From positions 16,294 to 80,293 of the forward strand of contig CAMCAY010000006.1 of assembly GCA_945872815.1 (NCBI GenBank): DNA of 64,000 nt. The letters run 5' to 3'. Positions 9,015 to 17,233 of this stretch are shown here, piece by piece (position 1 is the stretch's first letter; the number at the start of each line of letters is the position of its first letter). This DNA comes from Chitinophaga pinensis (GTDB taxonomy: Bacteria; Bacteroidota; Bacteroidia; Chitinophagales; Chitinophagaceae). The notes beneath the pieces are model-generated. The model did no database searches. It had not been told where the DNA came from and saw only the letters and a program-made list of their open reading frames with translations. Both the position numbers and the translations under genes were made by a program.

Positions 9015-10814
9015 ATGGAAAAACATATAAATAAGCCCACACGCTTATTCGACTTTCTTTATTATCAACAGCAATTTTTCCAAAAAGAAGATATGTTAGC
9101 CATGAAGGAAAATGGCCAATGGAGAAAATACAGCACCCAGGAAATTATTGATAATGCCAACAGATTAAGTGCCGGCTTGCTAAAATTGGGATTGGGTAAA
9201 AAAGAAATGACTCCGGAAATGCAGGATAAAATTGCCGTCATTTCAAAAAACAGACCTGAATGGTTGATACTTGACCTGGCTTGTCAACAAATAGGCGTAC
9301 TGCTTTGTCCTATATATCCAACAACTAACCAAAGTGAAATTGAATTCATATTGAATGATGCTTCAGTGAAATCGTTATTTATAAGTGGGGGAGAAATGAT
9401 TGAAAAGTTATCAGGAATGATAAATAATGTTTCCTCATTGGAAAATATTTTCAGCTTTGAATATTTGAAGGAATATCAAAATTGGAATACTATAACTGAA
9501 AATATTACTGAGACGGATTTACAAGAAGTGAATTTAATTAAAAATAGTATTCTACCCGAACATTGTGCTACTATCATTTACACATCAGGAACAACCGGAT
9601 TTCCAAAAGGAGTGATGCTTTCTCATAAAAATATTGTCAGTAATGTATTGAATGCTGTTAATAGTTTTCCATTCCCGAAAATGACCACAGCAAGAGCTTT
9701 GAGTTTTCTGCCACTTAACCACATCTTCGAAAGAGTGGCCTCCTATATTTACATTTATTCAGGCATTTCCATTTATTATGCGGAAAGTATGGAAACCATT
9801 GGAGAAAATTTAAAAGAAGTTAAACCCACATTATTTACAACTGTACCGAGACTGCTTGAAAAAACCTTTGAAAAAATACTTCAAAAAGGAGCAGAATTAA
9901 AAGGTATTAAAAGGAAATTATTTTTCTGGTCTTTATCAGTTGCTGAAAAATATGACAATTTGCAAAATGGAGGTTGGTTTTATAATGCACAGTTGGCACT
10001 TGCAAACAAAATTATTTTTAATAAATGGAGAGATGCTTTAGGGGGAAATATTCAATTTATCATTACAGGTGGTGCTGCTTGTCAATTAAAATTGCTCAGA
10101 ATATTCAATGCTGCTAAAATACCTGTATATGAGGGTTACGGGCCTACAGAAAACAGTCCAGTTATCAGTGTTAACTGTCAAAAAAATGGGGGAACAAAAT
10201 ATGGAACTGTTGGCTTGGTCATCGATGGACAAGATGTAAAACTGGAAGAAGATGGAGAAATATGTGTTAAAGGACCAAGTGTCATGATGGGTTACTATAA
10301 AAGGGAAGATTTAACCAATGAAGTCATCAAGAATGGTTGGTTACATACAGGAGATATTGGTGTTTTTGAAGACGGGAAATATTTAAAAATTACAGACAGA
10401 AAAAAAGAGCTTTTTAAAACAAGTGGCGGAAAATATGTAGCACCTCAGGCAATAGAAAACAAATTGAAGGAATCTCCTTTCATTGAACAAATAATGGTAG
10501 TTGGAGCGGATAAAAAATTTGTGTCTGCATTGATAGTACCTAGTTTCACACAATTAAAAAAATGGATGGAAAATAACAATATCCCATTTTTATCAAAGCA
10601 AGAGATCATTCTGCATCCTACAATTGTTTTACATTTTGAAGAAATAATTACCAGTTTCAATCCAAATTTTAATCAAGTAGAGCAAATTAAAAAAATTGCT
10701 TTGCTTTCCGATGAATGGAGTGTGGAAACTGAAGAATTAACGCCTAAATTAAGTATGAAAAGAAAAGTGATAATGGAAAAATACCATCTGCACATTCAAA
10801 AGCTTTATGAATAA
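9015..10814 (+). CDS. Long-chain fatty acid--CoA ligase (AMP-forming)
   Basis: Activates fatty acids to acyl-CoA through an acyl-adenylate. The ANL-family core motifs are present: IIYTSGTTGFPKGVMLSHKN near residue 190 (ATP phosphate binding), EGYGPTENSPVIS near 375, LHTGDIG near 440 and the hinge TDRKKELFKTSGGKYVAPQ near 460 with its catalytic Lys. At 599 residues it matches the bacterial FadD15-like group, which is longer than E. coli FadD. It converges on the response regulator gene with 17 bp between stops. Confidence 0.92.
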   Translation: MEKHINKPTRLFDFLYYQQQFFQKEDMLAMKENGQWRKYSTQEIIDNANRLSAGLLKLGLGKKEMTPEMQDKIAVISKNRPEWLILDLACQQIGVLLCPIYPTTNQSEIEFILNDASVKSLFISGGEMIEKLSGMINNVSSLENIFSFEYLKEYQNWNTITENITETDLQEVNLIKNSILPEHCATIIYTSGTTGFPKGVMLSHKNIVSNVLNAVNSFPFPKMTTARALSFLPLNHIFERVASYIYIYSGISIYYAESMETIGENLKEVKPTLFTTVPRLLEKTFEKILQKGAELKGIKRKLFFWSLSVAEKYDNLQNGGWFYNAQLALANKIIFNKWRDALGGNIQFIITGGAACQLKLLRIFNAAKIPVYEGYGPTENSPVISVNCQKNGGTKYGTVGLVIDGQDVKLEEDGEICVKGPSVMMGYYKREDLTNEVIKNGWLHTGDIGVFEDGKYLKITDRKKELFKTSGGKYVAPQAIENKLKESPFIEQIMVVGADKKFVSALIVPSFTQLKKWMENNNIPFLSKQEIILHPTIVLHFEEIITSFNPNFNQVEQIKKIALLSDEWSVETEELTPKLSMKRKVIMEKYHLHIQKLYE

Positions 10815-10831
10815 ATTTCTGCAGTTACAAA

Positions 10832-11467
10832 TTATTTGAAAATCAATTTGTTTTCCAAGGAATATAAAACCATTTCTGCATTTGTTTTAAAATTCATTTT
10901 CGCAAGAATTCTGGAACGGTAAGTACTCACAGTTGTGTTACTCAAAGACATGTTATGAGCAATTTCGGAAATTGAACTACCTGCTGCAAGCATTTTCATT
11001 ACTTCAAACTCTCTATCTGACAAGTAATCATGAGCAGGTTTTAAAATCTCCATTGAATTCCTGATTCTTAAGTTTTTTTCTGTTTCAGGGGAAATATACT
11101 TTTTGCCTTTCAATACAATTTTAACAGCATTTACTAGTTCTTCCGGTGCAAGATCCTTACTAATATATCCAGAAGCTCCAGCTTTTAGTACCCTGATTGC
11201 ATATTGACTTTCCGGATGAATGCTGAGGATTAATATTGGAATGCCTGAATTTATTTCTTTTATTTGTGTAATTACATCTAACCCTGATTTGCCAGGCATA
11301 GACAAATCACTTAAAACAACATCGTATTTCTTTTGCTGAATTTTTTTGATTATGGAATCGGCATCAACTGCTTCTTCAATATTCGCTTCAGGAAAACCTT
11401 CTTTTAATATCTGGTGAAGACCCCTTCTAACAACTGAATGATCATCTGCTATCAGTATTTCTATCAT
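10832..11467 (-). CDS. NarL/LuxR-type response regulator
   Basis: Output protein of a two-component system. The receiver domain (1-120) has the acidic pair DDH at the N-terminus, the phosphoacceptor Asp in VVLSDLSMPGKSGLD near residue 54, and the conserved Lys in YISKDLAPEEL near 104. The C-terminal HTH (145-205, SDREFEVMKMLAAGSSISEIA...TVSTYRSRILAKM) is of the LuxR/FixJ class. It lies 11 bp downstream of the histidine kinase gene on the same strand, so the two form a cognate pair and one transcript. Confidence 0.93.
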   Translation of the reverse strand: MIEILIADDHSVVRRGLHQILKEGFPEANIEEAVDADSIIKKIQQKKYDVVLSDLSMPGKSGLDVITQIKEINSGIPILILSIHPESQYAIRVLKAGASGYISKDLAPEELVNAVKIVLKGKKYISPETEKNLRIRNSMEILKPAHDYLSDREFEVMKMLAAGSSISEIAHNMSLSNTTVSTYRSRILAKMNFKTNAEMVLYSLENKLIFK

Positions 11468-11478
11468 GATACAATTTA

Positions 11479-13950
11479 TTAAATAGAATAAGGAATTTTA
11501 ATAACAATAGTTGTTCCTTCTTCTTTATCACCATTAATACCAAATGTCCCATTCAGCAATAAAGTTCTTTCTTTTATTCCTAATAATCCGAATGATTTTT
11601 TATTTTCAATTTTACTTTCATCAAAACCAATGCCATTATCAGTAACAGACAAAGAAATTTGGCCAGATTCAAAAATCAAAGTGGCAATTACTTTACTCGC
11701 CTTTGAATGCTTTAATATGTTTGTCAAACTTTCCTGATATATCCTGAAAATAGTAGTTGCAATATCCGTAGATATCTGTATGTTTCTTAAGTCTGAAATA
11801 AAAACTGACTGAATATTGAAGCGTTTTTCGAATTCTTCACTTTGCCATTCCATAGCAGAAACCAAACCCAAATCATCCAAAATACTTGGCCTAAGTTTTG
11901 TGGAAATACTATGCAAAGATTTTATTGCATTTTTTAGGGTATCAACTACTAATTCTAATTTAGATGTAACTTGTGAAGGAGGATTAAGCAAATTTTTTCT
12001 TAACCATGAGATGTCCATATTTAAAGCTGTTAATTGTTGCCCCAACTCATCGTGAATTTCCCTGGAAATACTTGTTCTTTCTTCTTCTCTGATATTTTGA
12101 ATATGTAACGCTAGATCTCTCAATTGATTCTGATAATTTGTTTTTTCCGAAATATCAATGCCCACTCCCATCAAACAATCCTCATTGTTATATTTTATAT
12201 AGGAACCCGTAAAATAATAAGGTATTTTTTCATTATTTTTTGTAATTAATTCAATTTCAATATTATCAGATCCATTTAAGAACACATTTTTAATTATACT
12301 TTCAACGAAATCTTTTTGATTTTCCGAAAAAAATTGCAATGGATGAATAACTTCCATATCTTTTTCAGTGAATCCGGTAATTTTTAAAAAATTATAATTC
12401 CATTTTAAATATTTCCCCTCTTTATTAAACATGTAAAAAATGCCCGGAAGACTATTAATAATACCCTCCGTAACTTGCATTTCGCTAATGATCTTTTGCT
12501 CTATTTCTTTTTGAATTGTAATATTCTGTAAAGCTCCCAATACCCTAATTAATGATCCCTCATTATTGTATATATAAAGAGATTTATTTAGAAAATGTTG
12601 CCAAACTCCATTGGGCATCATAAACCTAAATTCTGCAATGGAAGATGTTTTTTTATCTTGAATAACTTTATTAAAGTTACTATTTAAAAGTTGCCTGTCG
12701 TCTTCGTGTATTTTGGAGATAAAATAATTATAGTTTATAAAATCACTGTCTTTTTGATCAAGCAAATTCAAATACGATTCATTACCCCAAATGCGATCAG
12801 TTCCTATTTTCCAATCCCAAATTGCATCATTGGTTGCTTTAGAAATCAAAAGAAGTCTTTCATTGATTATTGTCAAGTCTTCCAACTTTCTTTGTAATTC
12901 TATTTCTAGCGATTTTGAATGTTGCTCTAAAGTACTTTCGTTGAACTTGTTATCAGTAATATCACGAATCACAGATACATTTCCAATAGTCTGATTATTT
13001 TCATCTGTTAAAATAGAAGCCGAAACTTCTACAAATATTTCTCTTCCGTTTTTATCATGATTGATCAACTCACCTTTCCATTTTTTGTTTTTTTGAAACT
13101 CAGCGACAATCTCATCAAGTTGATTGTTTTCATCCTTGATGTTTAAAGTTGAAAATAAATTTTTACCCAACACTTCTGATTCCTTGTATAAAAAAATCTT
13201 TTCCGCAAGTAAATTCCATTTTTTGATATTAAAGTTGATATCACAGGAGATTATTGCATCATAAATATTGCTGACCAAAGCTTGATTATACTTTAAGTCT
13301 TTTTCTTTTTTTAGTTGAAGAGAGAAATAATTTTTTAAAAGAAAATAAAAAATGATGAAGATAAATGAAAACAAAAGGGCAATAGCTATGAAATTATTTC
13401 TTCGGTCGAAAAAATGTTGTTCATTTCGAATAGTTTGAATATTGAAGTTCGATAAAAAATAATCCTGAGCGGCAATCATTTTATTATCAATCTGACTCAT
13501 TAAATAAATTCCCTTTCCCGTAGCAATAAATTCCTGCGCAGAATCAATACCAAATTGATTTTTAATGTCAACTGCATCTTTACAAAATGTTATTTTTTGA
13601 TCTATTAAAAAAAGAATTGAATCGTATTTTGTTTGTTTTATTTCCTCTTCATTAAACAGATATAAACACAACTCCCTGTCATTTTTCAATTCATTAAATC
13701 CTTTATTATAATTTGAAAGAAAAATTGTATCTCCTGAAATTAAATAACCCCGTTGTCCGGATTCTATATTTTTAACGTCTATATAAAGATTTTGAAGAAA
13801 AGAAAATTTTTGAACAGATTGCTGCAGTAAGCTGTTTTGTTTTTTTGAAAGTTGCTCTAATTGAAAAACATGATAAAGGAAGAATATTATCAACAATAAC
13901 CCCAGAAACAAAAAAAGATATATTTTCTTTCTAGATTTTTTTAATTGCAT
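11479..13950 (-). CDS. CHASE3/PAS sensor histidine kinase (HisKA_3 class)
   Basis: Membrane sensor kinase partner of the LuxR-type regulator. In order: a transmembrane segment at about 9-30; an extracytoplasmic CHASE3-like domain at 40-170 with the typical ESGQRGYLISGD motif; a second membrane segment at about 186-206; three PAS-type domains at about 215-335, 365-480 and 490-605; the HisKA_3 dimerisation helix with the phosphoacceptor His in SREIHDELGQQL near 631; and a HATPase domain at 715-820 with N box YQESLTNILKHSKAS and DNGIGFDE. The NarX/DesK-type His motif fits a NarL-type partner. What it senses is unknown. Confidence 0.92.
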   Translation of the reverse strand: MQLKKSRKKIYLFLFLGLLLIIFFLYHVFQLEQLSKKQNSLLQQSVQKFSFLQNLYIDVKNIESGQRGYLISGDTIFLSNYNKGFNELKNDRELCLYLFNEEEIKQTKYDSILFLIDQKITFCKDAVDIKNQFGIDSAQEFIATGKGIYLMSQIDNKMIAAQDYFLSNFNIQTIRNEQHFFDRRNNFIAIALLFSFIFIIFYFLLKNYFSLQLKKEKDLKYNQALVSNIYDAIISCDINFNIKKWNLLAEKIFLYKESEVLGKNLFSTLNIKDENNQLDEIVAEFQKNKKWKGELINHDKNGREIFVEVSASILTDENNQTIGNVSVIRDITDNKFNESTLEQHSKSLEIELQRKLEDLTIINERLLLISKATNDAIWDWKIGTDRIWGNESYLNLLDQKDSDFINYNYFISKIHEDDRQLLNSNFNKVIQDKKTSSIAEFRFMMPNGVWQHFLNKSLYIYNNEGSLIRVLGALQNITIQKEIEQKIISEMQVTEGIINSLPGIFYMFNKEGKYLKWNYNFLKITGFTEKDMEVIHPLQFFSENQKDFVESIIKNVFLNGSDNIEIELITKNNEKIPYYFTGSYIKYNNEDCLMGVGIDISEKTNYQNQLRDLALHIQNIREEERTSISREIHDELGQQLTALNMDISWLRKNLLNPPSQVTSKLELVVDTLKNAIKSLHSISTKLRPSILDDLGLVSAMEWQSEEFEKRFNIQSVFISDLRNIQISTDIATTIFRIYQESLTNILKHSKASKVIATLIFESGQISLSVTDNGIGFDESKIENKKSFGLLGIKERTLLLNGTFGINGDKEEGTTIVIKIPYSI

Positions 13951-14012
13951 AATAAGAAAATTAAATCAGGATATAAATATACCTTCTGTAATTTCAATAA
14001 ATTCAACCTCCC

Positions 14013-14987
14013 CTACCAACCCAAAACCCACGCAAAAATTAAAGGAGCTACAATGGTAGCATCACTTTCTACTATAAATTTAGGTGTATTAATATCCAAT
14101 TTCCCCCAGGTAATTTTTTCATTTGGCACTGCACCAGAATAAGAACCATAAGAAGTGGTAGAGTCACTTATTTGACAGAAATAACTCCAAAATGGTACAT
14201 CGTGCCATTCAAGATCCTGGTACATCATGGGTACAACACAAATTGGAAAATCTCCTGCAATTCCTCCTCCTATTTGAAAGAATCCTACGCCTTTTCCGGA
14301 AGAATTTTTTCTATACCAATCAGCCAACCAAACCATATACTCTATACCACTTTTCATGGTGGTTGATTTCATTTCATTTTTAATAACATACGAAGCAAAG
14401 ATATTTCCCATTGTACTGTCTTCCCAACCCGGAACAACAATGGGAATATTTTTTTCTGCTGCAGCCAACATCCAGCTGTTCTTTGGGTCAATTTCATAAT
14501 ATTGCTCCAGCACACCGCTTAATAACATCTTATACATAAACTCGTGCGGAAAATATCTTTCTCCCTTGTCATCTGCTTCTTTCCACAGTTGGTGTATGTG
14601 TTTTTGCAATCTTCTGAATGCTTCTTCTTCAGGTATACATGTATCCGTTACGCGGTTGTAATGGTTTTCCAACAAGTCCCATTCATCCTGAGGACTAAGG
14701 TCTCTGTAATTAGGCACTCTTTTATAATGAGAATGTGCGACCAGATTCATAATATCTTCTTCGAGATTAGCTCCAGTACAACTAATAATGGCAACCTTAT
14801 CCTGACGAATCATTTCGGCAAAACTTAACCCTAATTCAGCAGTGCTCATAGCCCCTGCAAGAGTAACCATCATTTTACCACCCTCCATCAAATGAAGTTC
14901 ATATCCCTTTGCTGCATCCATTAAGGCTGCTGCATTAAAATGACGATAATGATGTTGAATATATTGTGATACAGGTCCTTTATGCAT
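14013..14987 (-). CDS. Deoxyhypusine synthase-like protein
   Basis: Homologue of eukaryotic and archaeal deoxyhypusine synthase, an NAD-dependent aminobutyl transferase using spermidine. Visible motifs: LAGAMSTAELGLSFAEMI, SCTGANLEEDIMNL, VPGWEDSTMGNIF, GFFQIGGGIAGDFPICVVP and, near the C-terminus, NEKITWGKLD, whose Lys aligns with the catalytic lysine of the eukaryotic enzyme. All core regions are present at 324 residues. Bacteria do not make hypusine, and bacterial homologues are thought to act in polyamine metabolism (for example homospermidine formation), so the true reaction is uncertain. No polyamine gene is adjacent. The ATG is followed by MHKGPVSQYIQHHY, typical for the family. Confidence 0.88.
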   Translation of the reverse strand: MHKGPVSQYIQHHYRHFNAAALMDAAKGYELHLMEGGKMMVTLAGAMSTAELGLSFAEMIRQDKVAIISCTGANLEEDIMNLVAHSHYKRVPNYRDLSPQDEWDLLENHYNRVTDTCIPEEEAFRRLQKHIHQLWKEADDKGERYFPHEFMYKMLLSGVLEQYYEIDPKNSWMLAAAEKNIPIVVPGWEDSTMGNIFASYVIKNEMKSTTMKSGIEYMVWLADWYRKNSSGKGVGFFQIGGGIAGDFPICVVPMMYQDLEWHDVPFWSYFCQISDSTTSYGSYSGAVPNEKITWGKLDINTPKFIVESDATIVAPLIFAWVLGW

Positions 14988-15001
14988 ATTTCTTTTTTTT
15001 G

Positions 15002-15009
15002 CAAAAATA
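15002..15009 (-). promoter_or_regulatory. Probable -7 promoter box of the deoxyhypusine synthase-like gene
   Basis: On the minus strand this reads TATTTTTG, matching TAnnTTTG, and lies 14 bp before the ATG at 14987. No convincing -33 TTTG is present. Confidence 0.4.
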
Positions 15010-15180
15010 AGAGATTTAAAGCATGTAAATGATTAGCTAATCAGACGAGTTACTAATTTAAATATAATAGCAAAAAATACATGGTTTTCAATAAAATATG
15101 AATAGTGGGGGATTTAAAGTAAGGAATCTAATTCTTCTTGCTTCTTTAATATTAAATAGCAATGAACCTTCTGTGGAAAA

Positions 15181-15633
15181 TTAGCTTTTCAAGAAATTAT
15201 TTTCATAACATTTGATCCATTCATCTGCAGTCATTTTTGACATCAATTGTCCAATTAAATCAAACGGTATTTTTTCAATTTTTTTAAATCGAATACAGCT
15301 TTTACCCATATCAATTTTTCCCTGAACAGTTAAAGCATATTCTTTTACAAACCAATCCAGTAAAGCCGGATTGGCGTAAATACCCATGTGATAAAGTGCG
15401 ATAAAATTTTTCTGAGACGCAATAGAAACAAAAGGCAGCGGTAAACTTGGGTCGCATTTATACCCCTTAGGATAAATGCTGTGAGGTACAAAATAAGAAA
15501 TCATACCATAGTTAATTCCCTCCTCAAATCCTTTAGGTAGGTTTTTTACTATAACTTTTCTAAGTTGTTGCATGACTTCTTTTCTTTCCTCACTTAACTG
15601 ATTTATCAATTCCTCCGCTTCGTTTTTTCTCAT
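15181..15633 (-). CDS. DUF1801 (YdhG-like) family protein
   Basis: A 150-residue cytoplasmic protein with the DUF1801 fold. Recognisable features are GFEEGINYGMISYFVP near residues 35-50, PLPFVSIASQKNFIALYHMG, and MGKSCIRFKKIEKIP near 110-125. Family members related to frataxin-like YdhG proteins have been linked to iron delivery, but no function is established here. It starts 3 bp after the arsC stop, so it is the last gene of the rhodanese-ArsC operon. Confidence 0.82.
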   Translation of the reverse strand: MRKNEAEELINQLSEERKEVMQQLRKVIVKNLPKGFEEGINYGMISYFVPHSIYPKGYKCDPSLPLPFVSIASQKNFIALYHMGIYANPALLDWFVKEYALTVQGKIDMGKSCIRFKKIEKIPFDLIGQLMSKMTADEWIKCYENNFLKS

Positions 15634-15636
15634 TAA

Positions 15637-16074
15637 TCATTGGTTTATTTTTAATTCAGACTGAATAAAATGTTCACAATATTTTTTTATTTGATTTCTT
15701 ACATTTCTGAAAATTTCAATTTTCTGATGCATCGTGTCAACCACTTTCGAAGGGTCAGGAAAGTTATTATGTAGCAATTTTCCATTACCATAAAATACAG
15801 GGCAATTTTCCTTAGCATTGTCACAAACAGTTATTATATAATCAAATTGTATATCTCGATATTCTTCAACATGATTTGATGTGTTTTTTGAAATATCTAT
15901 TCCATCTTCCTTCATAATTAGAACTGCATCGCTATTCAATCCATGCGCTTCTATACCAGCACTATATATTTCGGCTTTATGTATCAACATTGATTCAAGA
16001 TAGCCATGAGCCATTTGACTTCTGCAACTATTACCCGTACAAAGAATCAATATTTTTATTAAATCAATAGCCAT
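15637..16074 (-). CDS. arsC: Arsenate reductase, low-molecular-weight phosphatase type
   Basis: Reduces arsenate to arsenite with thioredoxin-type electron transfer, or acts as a low-molecular-weight phosphatase. The P-loop CTGNSCRS at residues 11-18 holds the nucleophilic Cys and Arg; a second Cys pair lies in VCDNAKENCPVF near 85-95, as in thioredoxin-linked ArsC, and the general acid Asp is in FPDPSKV. The arsenate call rests on those extra cysteines. No arsR, arsB or acr3 is next to it; instead it shares an operon with a rhodanese and DUF1801. Its ATG lies inside the end of the upstream 43-codon gene. Confidence 0.82.
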   Translation of the reverse strand: MAIDLIKILILCTGNSCRSQMAHGYLESMLIHKAEIYSAGIEAHGLNSDAVLIMKEDGIDISKNTSNHVEEYRDIQFDYIITVCDNAKENCPVFYGNGKLLHNNFPDPSKVVDTMHQKIEIFRNVRNQIKKYCEHFIQSELKINQ

Positions 16075-16190
16075 AAAAGATTCATAATTGTAAATCTGGC
16101 ATCAAATCCAAAAATCACATTGAGTACTATGATTGCCAATAATATTATAATTGGCTTCTTTCTTTTAAGTAAAAAGTTTTTCAAACTCAT
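16059..16190 (-). CDS. Small membrane protein (43 aa)
   Basis: An ATG-started frame of 43 codons between the rhodanese and arsC. It encodes a basic N-terminus (KNFLLKRKK), a hydrophobic helix (PIIILLAIIVLNVIFGF) and a second short hydrophobic stretch at the C-terminus (FTIMNLLWLLI). The stop overlaps the first 16 bases of arsC, and the gap to the rhodanese stop is 33 bp, which suggests translational coupling in one operon. The residue pattern looks selected rather than random, but I cannot name a family. An alternative is that this is a spacer hairpin region. Confidence 0.5.
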   Translation of the reverse strand: MSLKNFLLKRKKPIIILLAIIVLNVIFGFDARFTIMNLLWLLI

Positions 16191-16223
16191 ATATGTTGGA
16201 TGTTTTTGAAAGATACAAATTAT

Positions 16224-16541
16224 TTACATTATTTTTCTTTGCAGTGAATACCAACCTCCCCCATTGTAAACATGTTCATAGCCAAGGGATTTTAACATTG
16301 ATTTTGCTGAAGCACTTCTCATACCAGAAGCACAACAAGTTATAATTGTTTGTTGTTTATCTTTCAATCGACTAGTATTGCTTCTTAACTGATCAAGCGG
16401 AATATTGACAGCATCCTTGATATGCCCTGATGTAAATTCCCCTCTGCTTCTGACATCAATGATAACAGCTCCGTTTTGTATGAGTTGTCTGAAATCTGTT
16501 TTATTTCCGATGCCCAATAGTTTCAATAATGATTTTAGCAT
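16224..16541 (-). CDS. Rhodanese-like sulfurtransferase domain protein
   Basis: A single-domain rhodanese of 105 residues. Signatures: VIIDVRSRGEFTSGHIKDAVNIPLD in the N-terminal half and the active-site loop ITCCASGMRSASA near residues 70-82, whose Cys carries the persulfide; GYEHVYNGGGW closes the fold. It moves sulfane sulfur between small thiols or proteins in the cytoplasm. It is the first gene of the operon leading to arsC and DUF1801, which hints at a role in thiol or metalloid stress. Confidence 0.88.
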   Translation of the reverse strand: MLKSLLKLLGIGNKTDFRQLIQNGAVIIDVRSRGEFTSGHIKDAVNIPLDQLRSNTSRLKDKQQTIITCCASGMRSASAKSMLKSLGYEHVYNGGGWYSLQRKIM

Positions 16542-16608
16542 ATTATTTTAATTAATGACTTGAAATTTTTAATGATTAAGATTTATATTGCACCCTCAAA
16601 ATTAAAGT

Positions 16609-17130
16609 ATGGAATATAATAAATTAGTAGCTGTAACCGGGCTTAGCGGTTTATTTGAATTAGTATCTTCCAAAGCTGATGGAGGAATTGTTCGCTCTCT
16701 GGAAGACAAAAGTACCAAATTTGTAAGTAATAGAATACACAGTTTTTCCCATTTGGAGAGTATTGAAATCTTTACCACAGGTGAAAATGTAAACCTCACC
16801 GATGTGCTTCTTGCAATGAAAAATAGTGTCGAAAACCTTCCTGATGTAAATCAAGCAAGTGAAATAAAATCCTATTTCCAAAAAGTATATCCAAATATGG
16901 ATTTTGAAAGAGTTTATGGAAGCGATATGAAGAAAATGGTAAAATGGTTCGACATAATAAATAAAAACAATATTGAAATAAAACTATCCGAATCCAATAC
17001 TGAAGATGTTACAAACGAAACAATTGGAGAAAAGAAAACCGCAGCTGCAGCCAAACCGGCTGTAACCAAGGCAGCTTCAGTTAAAAATGCTCCTGCAAAA
17101 AAAATTAACACGCCAAGAAAAATGGCTTAA
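16609..17130 (+). CDS. DUF5606 domain-containing protein
   Basis: A Bacteroidota-specific cytoplasmic protein of unknown function. The first 130 residues match the DUF5606 pattern (YNKLVAVTGLSGLFELVSSKADGGIVRSL at the N-terminus, MKKMVKWFDII near 105-115). The last 45 residues are a low-complexity Ala/Lys/Thr/Pro tail, typical of a flexible nucleic-acid-binding extension. It is divergent from the rhodanese operon and ends just before a strong terminator. Confidence 0.8.
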   Translation: MEYNKLVAVTGLSGLFELVSSKADGGIVRSLEDKSTKFVSNRIHSFSHLESIEIFTTGENVNLTDVLLAMKNSVENLPDVNQASEIKSYFQKVYPNMDFERVYGSDMKKMVKWFDIINKNNIEIKLSESNTEDVTNETIGEKKTAAAAKPAVTKAASVKNAPAKKINTPRKMA

Positions 17131-17157
17131 TATTTGTTAGATATGATATTATACAAT

Positions 17158-17182
17158 AAAAATCCGCCAATGGCGGATTTTT
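17158..17182 (+). terminator. Rho-independent terminator after the DUF5606 gene
   Basis: An 11-bp perfect stem (AAAAATCCGCC paired with GGCGGATTTTT) around a 3-nt loop, ending in a T run. It stands 28 bp after the DUF5606 stop and could work in both directions. Confidence 0.85.
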
Positions 17183-17233
17183 ATTGTGAAGTGGTTTTAG
17201 TATTTTAATTGATAATACAGAAAACGAAAAAAC

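Noticed and set aside
16107..16160. Hairpin GCCAAT...ATTGGC as terminator between rhodanese and arsC
   Set aside because: The stem is weak and AT-rich, lies inside the small 43-codon gene, and the operon continues past it.
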